A DNA stretch of 11,087 nt from Gammaproteobacteria bacterium (GTDB lineage Bacteria; Pseudomonadota; Gammaproteobacteria; Eutrophobiales; Eutrophobiaceae). The position numbers were made by a program, and so were the translations under genes. Under the pieces are notes generated by a model. That model searched no databases. It was not told the origin of the DNA and saw nothing but the letters and a program-made list of their open reading frames with translations. Each line of letters opens with the position of its first letter. Positions within the stretch are counted from its first letter, which is position 1. Of the stretch, positions 6,667 to 11,087 are shown one piece after another. The stretch covers positions 1 to 11,087 of the forward strand of contig JAAXHV010000132.1 of NCBI GenBank assembly GCA_012270695.1, read 5' to 3'.

Positions 6667-8145
6667 CTAGCCGTAGGTATGGGTTTGTCGTTGGTTCTCC
6701 CATCCAGTTGGTATTTGAAAACCGCCTGTTTGCTTTGTCAGCAAGCTCACAAAATCCAGCGTAATGTAATCGTTGTATTCTGCGCTGATAGCCTGAAGAC
6801 CGATCGGCAGTCCGTTGCGCGCTAAGCCGGTCGGAAACACGGTGCTTGGCAGGTATGCCACCGTGCTCACCCCTGCCCAGAACATTGACTGAAAGTATGC
6901 TTGAGGCACGCCGTTAACCGTCAGCGTGCGCTGCTCAATCGGGCTGTGATCGTGGGTGATAGCAGGCACGGCAAATACCGGACAGATCAATATGTCCCAT
7001 TCAGCAAAGAATTCTCGCCATGCATAACGCAGATATTCACGCTGATTATTATAAAAAAGCCAATCCCGATGACTGAGAACGCGTGCGCGCGCCGCTATGG
7101 CAGAGCCAGATAAATCATCGGATGGGATGGATTCAGCGAGTTGGCGCGCCTTGAGATACTGTTCGTCTGTAACATCAGCAGTCGTCAGCGACCACATCAA
7201 GTTCAGAAATATTTCCTGGTTTTTTCTGAAATCAATAGCTGGCAATGCTTGGTCGGATACATACGCGCCGAGTTTTGTAAGTATCTCAGCCGTGTCCGCA
7301 AGCCGGCTGGCGATCTCCTCATCAACCGGGGCAATTTCATAATCTGACCAAATGGCAACCTTGTACTCTTTAAGGGAGTGTTTCCCCGGGCGTGGCAGTC
7401 CGGGTTGCCAGCCCGACTGATTTAATGGCTGAGCGCCGACGAGCAAATCCATGGCAAGTTCGAGATCCTGCACACTACGCGCCATTGGCCCAACTACACC
7501 AAGGTCCGGCGCAGCGATAACGCCGGGCAAAGCATGGCCCTGGTTCGGAATAATTCCCCAGGTTGGTTTGTGACCATAAACACCACAAAAATGCGCTGGC
7601 ACACGGATGGACCCGGCCATGTCCGAGCCAACTTCCAAGGCGCAAAGGCCCGCAGCCAGTGCCGCGGCAGACCCTCCGGAAGAGCCTCCGGGTGAACGTG
7701 AGAGATCCCAGGGATTATTCGTCACCCCGTATATATCGTTGTAAGTTTGAATATCACCGAGCCTGTATGGAACATTAGTCTTACCCAGGAACACCGCCCC
7801 GGCTTGCTTAAGCCGCTTGACGACTTCAGCGTCGGCGTCGGCGATATTATCTTTTAATGCAGGGAGGCCCCAGGTGGTTGCTAACCCGGCTATGTTGAAC
7901 GCCTCTTTGACAGTAACGGGAATTCCATGCAGCGGCCCTGCTATCTCGCCCTTGCCAAGCTGTTTGTCTGCTTTTGAGGCTGTCGCCAGCGCCCCGTCGA
8001 AATCCCTGGCTACGACAGCGTTTATGTCATCGTCCAATTGCTCAATGCGCTTGATAAAGTGATCCGTAAGCTCCAGGGAACTGATTTCCTTGTCCCGGAT
8101 TTTGCCGGCCAATTCACGCGCGCCCAGAAAAGCAAGGTTACTCAT
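6667..8145 (-). CDS. Amidase-signature (AS) family amidase
   Basis: The 492-residue protein is a full-length amidase-signature hydrolase, which cleaves an amide with a Ser-cisSer-Lys triad. The triad is visible: Lys80 (GIPVTVKEAF), Ser155 in SPGGSSGGSAA and the nucleophile Ser179 in GSDMAGSIRVPAHFCG, spaced as in GatA and FAAH. The region GHKPTWG follows as expected. The usual 'GSDTGGS' is GSDMAGS here, a variant also seen in stand-alone amidases. There is no signal peptide and no GatB/GatC partner, so a cytoplasmic catabolic or detoxifying amidase fits better than the tRNA-dependent GatA. The C-terminal half, which sets substrate choice, gives no hint I can read. The start is supported by the typical N-terminus (LAFLGARELAGKIRDKEISSLELTDHF) even though no clear ribosome binding site precedes the ATG. 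Gaps of 151 and 132 bases and its own candidate promoter suggest separate transcription from the receptor. Confidence 0.93.
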   Translation of the reverse strand: MSNLAFLGARELAGKIRDKEISSLELTDHFIKRIEQLDDDINAVVARDFDGALATASKADKQLGKGEIAGPLHGIPVTVKEAFNIAGLATTWGLPALKDNIADADAEVVKRLKQAGAVFLGKTNVPYRLGDIQTYNDIYGVTNNPWDLSRSPGGSSGGSAAALAAGLCALEVGSDMAGSIRVPAHFCGVYGHKPTWGIIPNQGHALPGVIAAPDLGVVGPMARSVQDLELAMDLLVGAQPLNQSGWQPGLPRPGKHSLKEYKVAIWSDYEIAPVDEEIASRLADTAEILTKLGAYVSDQALPAIDFRKNQEIFLNLMWSLTTADVTDEQYLKARQLAESIPSDDLSGSAIAARARVLSHRDWLFYNNQREYLRYAWREFFAEWDILICPVFAVPAITHDHSPIEQRTLTVNGVPQAYFQSMFWAGVSTVAYLPSTVFPTGLARNGLPIGLQAISAEYNDYITLDFVSLLTKQTGGFQIPTGWENQRQTHTYG

Positions 8146-8184
8146 AGTTCACAATAAAAAAGGGCCTGAGAAGGTCACCTGAAA

Positions 8185-8223
8185 ATACTAATGGCTATAG
8201 CAGTGGACTCAACTCGCCATTAG
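8185..8223 (-). promoter_or_regulatory. Candidate promoter and 8-bp inverted repeat before the amidase gene
   Basis: On the minus strand TTGAGT (8212-8207) and TAGTAT (8190-8185) are separated by 16 bases, each matching four of six consensus bases. A perfect inverted repeat, CTAATGGC (8188-8195) with GCCATTAG (8216-8223), overlaps the -10 and lies just outside the -35. A dimer bound to both arms would block or guide RNA polymerase. The alternative reading is an RNA hairpin with a 20-base loop ending the regulator transcript, but the loop is long and the following T-run (TATTTTC) is weak. Confidence 0.35.
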
Positions 8224-8296
8224 ACCGGTTTTTCGCAGTAATTCAGATTGTTGCCTGAACTAAAGTATGGGTTTGTTGTGCCGATGTGGCTCAGCT

Positions 8297-11017
8297 TCAG
8301 CTTATCAAGCCACTGTTTCTTGCCGTAGCCACGGCGAGGGTCCGATTGGTGACGTGCAGCTTGCTGAATATATTACTTATATGAAATTTCACGGTTGCTT
8401 TGGCTATAAATAATTGCGCTGCTATTTCAGAATTTGTTTTTCCAGCAGATATTAATTGTAACACTTCGAGTTCACGGTTACTCAACGCCTCGACATTGAC
8501 CAGGTGGTTATCCACGTGGGTGGGTGAGAGGTGGTTTGCCATACAAGAAACTCCGACAGACGTGTACGCGTCTGATATTTCTTCAATATAAGATGCGACC
8601 TGGATTGGAATTGACTTGTCCTTTAAACAGCCTGCCAACAACTCTCTGATTATCTTTCCTTCGTCGATAAAGGTACGTAATAATCTGGCCGGTTCAGCCA
8701 ACTTTACAGCCTGATGGATGAGGCTGGCCGCCTGTGCATGATCTTCTTGTATTTTAAGGAGCTGCGCCTCCAGCAGCAGACAATCAAGAGCCGCTTGAAA
8801 AGCCATGTGCTGCTCTGCATAGCTGCGTAAATTTATAACCCGGTTCCGGGCATTATCGAGTTTGTTTTGCAAGACACTCAGGCGAACCTGGTTAGCGCGC
8901 ACAAAATAATCGCCGGTATCCCAATTTTCAGGAATTGTACCGGGCGCCAAAGAATGCTGGCTGGAAAGATCAGAACAAACCGCGCCGCTGTCGAGCATTT
9001 TCCTGGCTATCAGTAACCGCTCTCTCTCAACCCAGGCAGGAAACAAGCTGCTGTTGCATTGCTTTGCACGGAACAGACAGCGGTTCAGCGCATTATGGGC
9101 CGCATCCCAATCTCCGGTAGCGCTGTAGCAACGAGAAAGTGTGACATAACCGTAACAGGAAAAAATCGGTGGTCCGATTTCTTCGATAAGCAGCAGATTG
9201 GAATTTAATAATTCCTGTGCTTCTTCTATTCTGTTCCATTCATAACATACCGTTGCCCGCATCGTGCTGGCCAGGGCGCGTGCAAAAATGTTGCCGTTAT
9301 CTACGTCTTTTGCAGCATCTTCCGAGCGTTCAAACAACCGATAGGCGTCCTGATGATTTAACTGCTGGATATCTACTATCCCTGCGAAACCGTCCACAAC
9401 AGCCATCCCATAACACTGATTATTGATGGAAAAATACTCCCATGCCTGCGTGAGCAGTTTTTTGCTTTCCGCAAAGCGACCATGCCGGAGCTGTGCATAT
9501 CCCCTCAGGTCATTCAACGTCGCTATCATGAGATTGTCCACCGGCTTATCATCCAATTGTTCGGTCAGCGCTAACAGCTGCGTATTGTCATCCTTCATGG
9601 CGGCTATGGATGCTGGCACCACGGTCGCCTCTGTTTCAAGAGATGTTAATTCTTCGGGGTCAACATCCGCTGAAGTCTCAGCCAACTCTGAGAGCGCGCG
9701 ATTAAGCCTGGTATTAACAGTTTCCGCATTCTGTATCTTGTTCATCAGGCACAGGGCAAACCCCTCCAGTATCAAGAGTCGCGGGAATCTTTCTTTGACA
9801 GCGTCCGGGATGTTGCTGAGCCACGTATATACCTGCGCTGTGGTCCCCATCAGCGACATGATCGCAATTGCGTCCTGATGGATATCCTCAATGATTTCTA
9901 AATCATTGGAGTGGAGCGCGTAATCAACCGCTTCTTTAATAAGTCCCTGGGCGCGAAACCAGCCTGCCGCTTTATGATATAAGTTCAAAACTTCATGCGG
10001 ATATTGGCGTCGAAGCCTGCCAATAAGGAAATCATGAAATAAGTGATGGTACCGGTACCAATGGCCGTGTGTGTCCAGGGGCAATGTGAATAAACCATCA
10101 TTCTCCAGTTGTTCCAGGACGCTTTGTGAATCATTTCGACCGGTTAATAAATTGCATATATCTGCATTAAAGCGTGACAAAATGGAGGTTTTAAGCAAAA
10201 AGTCAGTCAGTGATTGAGACTGTTGTATTAATACATTATTCGTCAAATAATCGGCAATCTCATAAAGATTACCTGAGAAGGAAGCGATAAACTCATCGCG
10301 TTGTTCATAATTTTTCAGCACCAGCGCCACTAGCTGGAGACCGGCAGCCCAACCTTCGCTTTTTTCAGCGATAATAGCGATCTGCTCTGCAGTGAGCTGA
10401 AGTTTATGCTTGCGCTCCAGAAACGCCTTGGCCTCTGTACCACTGAAGCGGAGCATGCTGACGTCCACTTCGGTCATTTTTTCGCTGACACGCCATTTGC
10501 TCAGGGATAGGGGTGGCACGATACGACTTCCGATGACTAATAAAAAATTCTCCGGAGACCAGTCAATGAGTCGCTCAATAAACTGATGGATGACGACTGA
10601 ATTGATGTGCTGGTAATCATCTATAAATAATGTCACAGGCATACCAATTCTAATCAATTCATTAATGATGTGATTAAGTGCAATAGTAATGTCAGGTTGT
10701 AATCGACCTTCGATCCAGTTAGCGGAATCCACCCAAAAGTCATCGATTACTTCCTGGTAAGCGCACACGACATATCTGACAAAGGTTGCAGGATCATCAT
10801 CCAGCTCATCAACAGACAACCAGCAAGCCGTTTGATTATTTTCAGACATGGACCTATGCCATTGATACAACAAAGTTGTCTTGCCATAGCCGGCAGGCGC
10901 ATGCACCAAAGCCAACTTTTTTGTGCCGGCTGTGTTTAATACTTTGCTCAGGCTGGGGCGTCTTATCACTCCAGTCCTGTTCGCCGGCGGGAACAGTTTG
11001 GTTTTAATGATTAGCAT
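8297..11017 (-). CDS. MalT-like ATP-dependent LuxR-family transcriptional regulator
   Basis: The 906-residue protein is a large ATP-binding LuxR regulator of the MalT type: a signal-transduction ATPase that on binding an inducer and ATP self-assembles and activates transcription. In order: a start typical of the family (MLIIKTKLFPPANRTGVIRR), Walker A APAGYGKT (40-47, Lys46), Walker B VTLFIDD (128-134), GSR at 163-165, EGWAAGLQL (221-229), the YRYHHLFHDFL region (321-331), then helical TPR-like repeats (about 340-800). A C-terminal LuxR/GerE helix-turn-helix covers about 841-906, with LSNRELEVL and VKFHISNIFSKL. Length matches MalT (about 900 residues). There is no maltose gene here, so the name malT is not justified. 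It is next to and co-oriented with the amidase and receptor operons and likely controls them. The 70 bases before it carry the CTGTCAGACAG palindrome. The ribosome binding site is weak. Its DNA is visibly more AT-rich than the receptor and M24 genes. Confidence 0.93.
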   Translation of the reverse strand: MLIIKTKLFPPANRTGVIRRPSLSKVLNTAGTKKLALVHAPAGYGKTTLLYQWHRSMSENNQTACWLSVDELDDDPATFVRYVVCAYQEVIDDFWVDSANWIEGRLQPDITIALNHIINELIRIGMPVTLFIDDYQHINSVVIHQFIERLIDWSPENFLLVIGSRIVPPLSLSKWRVSEKMTEVDVSMLRFSGTEAKAFLERKHKLQLTAEQIAIIAEKSEGWAAGLQLVALVLKNYEQRDEFIASFSGNLYEIADYLTNNVLIQQSQSLTDFLLKTSILSRFNADICNLLTGRNDSQSVLEQLENDGLFTLPLDTHGHWYRYHHLFHDFLIGRLRRQYPHEVLNLYHKAAGWFRAQGLIKEAVDYALHSNDLEIIEDIHQDAIAIMSLMGTTAQVYTWLSNIPDAVKERFPRLLILEGFALCLMNKIQNAETVNTRLNRALSELAETSADVDPEELTSLETEATVVPASIAAMKDDNTQLLALTEQLDDKPVDNLMIATLNDLRGYAQLRHGRFAESKKLLTQAWEYFSINNQCYGMAVVDGFAGIVDIQQLNHQDAYRLFERSEDAAKDVDNGNIFARALASTMRATVCYEWNRIEEAQELLNSNLLLIEEIGPPIFSCYGYVTLSRCYSATGDWDAAHNALNRCLFRAKQCNSSLFPAWVERERLLIARKMLDSGAVCSDLSSQHSLAPGTIPENWDTGDYFVRANQVRLSVLQNKLDNARNRVINLRSYAEQHMAFQAALDCLLLEAQLLKIQEDHAQAASLIHQAVKLAEPARLLRTFIDEGKIIRELLAGCLKDKSIPIQVASYIEEISDAYTSVGVSCMANHLSPTHVDNHLVNVEALSNRELEVLQLISAGKTNSEIAAQLFIAKATVKFHISNIFSKLHVTNRTLAVATARNSGLIS

Positions 11018-11054
11018 TCGGAGCTATTTCAATATCCTGGTGTGCAACTGTACT

Positions 11055-11065
11055 CTGTCAGACAG
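11055..11065. promoter_or_regulatory. CTGTCAGACAG palindrome before the regulator gene
   Basis: CTGTC-A-GACAG is a perfect 5+1+5 palindrome, 38 bases before the regulator start. It contains the same CTGTCAG core found twice before the receptor gene and once before the 111-residue gene. Autoregulation by the MalT-like protein is one reading; another regulator encoded outside the window is equally possible. No clear -35/-10 pair was found in the 70 bases available, so the true promoter may lie beyond the edge. Confidence 0.35.
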
Positions 11066-11087
11066 GGCAAGATCACACTTTTAGATA

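Noticed and set aside
6667..8145. GatA (Glu-tRNA amidotransferase subunit A)
   Set aside because: The amidase triad is shared, but there are no gatB or gatC neighbours and the flanking genes are a receptor and a regulator, so a catabolic amidase is more likely.
8146..8184. A terminator formed by the T6 run (A6 at 8156-8161) before the amidase gene
   Set aside because: No stable GC-rich stem directly precedes the run on the minus strand; only three- to four-base pairings are available.
8297..11017. Naming the regulator MalT and the locus a maltose system
   Set aside because: Architecture matches the MalT class but no maltose transport or alpha-glucan gene is near; the neighbours act on C-N chemistry.

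Overview
The window holds eight protein genes, all read from the minus strand, so transcription runs from the right edge to the left. The organism looks like a Gram-negative proteobacterium, most likely an environmental gammaproteobacterium. The evidence is a full TonB-dependent outer-membrane receptor with a 'EEIIVTAQKR' TonB-box region, a MalT-type LuxR regulator and moderate GC. Taxonomy below class cannot be fixed from the sequence alone. I saw no tRNA, rRNA, CRISPR, insertion sequence or phage gene, and no convincing factor-independent terminator.

Layout in the direction of transcription: (1) a 906-residue MalT-like ATP-dependent LuxR regulator (11017-8297); (2) a 151-base gap with a candidate promoter next to an 8-bp inverted repeat; (3) an amidase-signature hydrolase (8145-6667); (4) a 132-base gap with a candidate promoter and two CTGACAGC repeats exactly 21 bp apart; (5) a TonB-dependent receptor (6534-4045); (6) a creatinase/prolidase-fold M24 protein with altered metal ligands (3981-2752); (7) a luciferase-like (LLM) flavin-type oxidoreductase (2714-1821); (8) a 111-residue protein of unknown function with a strong ribosome binding site (1734-1399); (9) two tandem, clearly duplicated DUF1989 proteins of the urea-carboxylase-associated / carboxyguanidine-deiminase family (1386-733 and 726-88). 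The genes from 6534 down to 88 are separated by only 6 to 86 bases and probably form one or two operons. No gap exceeds 151 bases. The last 87 bases hold no certain gene.

Taken together this reads as a regulated uptake-and-catabolism locus. A receptor brings a scarce ligand across the outer membrane. Three enzymes that typically act on C-N bonds or on activated carbon (amidase, M24 protein, LLM oxygenase) and a DUF1989 pair would process it. The regulator at the head is of a class that often senses a small ligand. The family mix points to a nitrogen-rich substrate (amide, ureido, guanidino or N-heterocycle), but this is inference. Neither urea/guanidine carboxylase nor an inner-membrane transporter is in the window.

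The most notable non-gene signal is the heptamer CTGTCAG (or its complement). By eye it occurs four times in the window, and all four fall in the roughly 6% that is non-coding: before the regulator, twice before the receptor, and before the small gene/DUF1989 block. It is a candidate shared operator for the locus.
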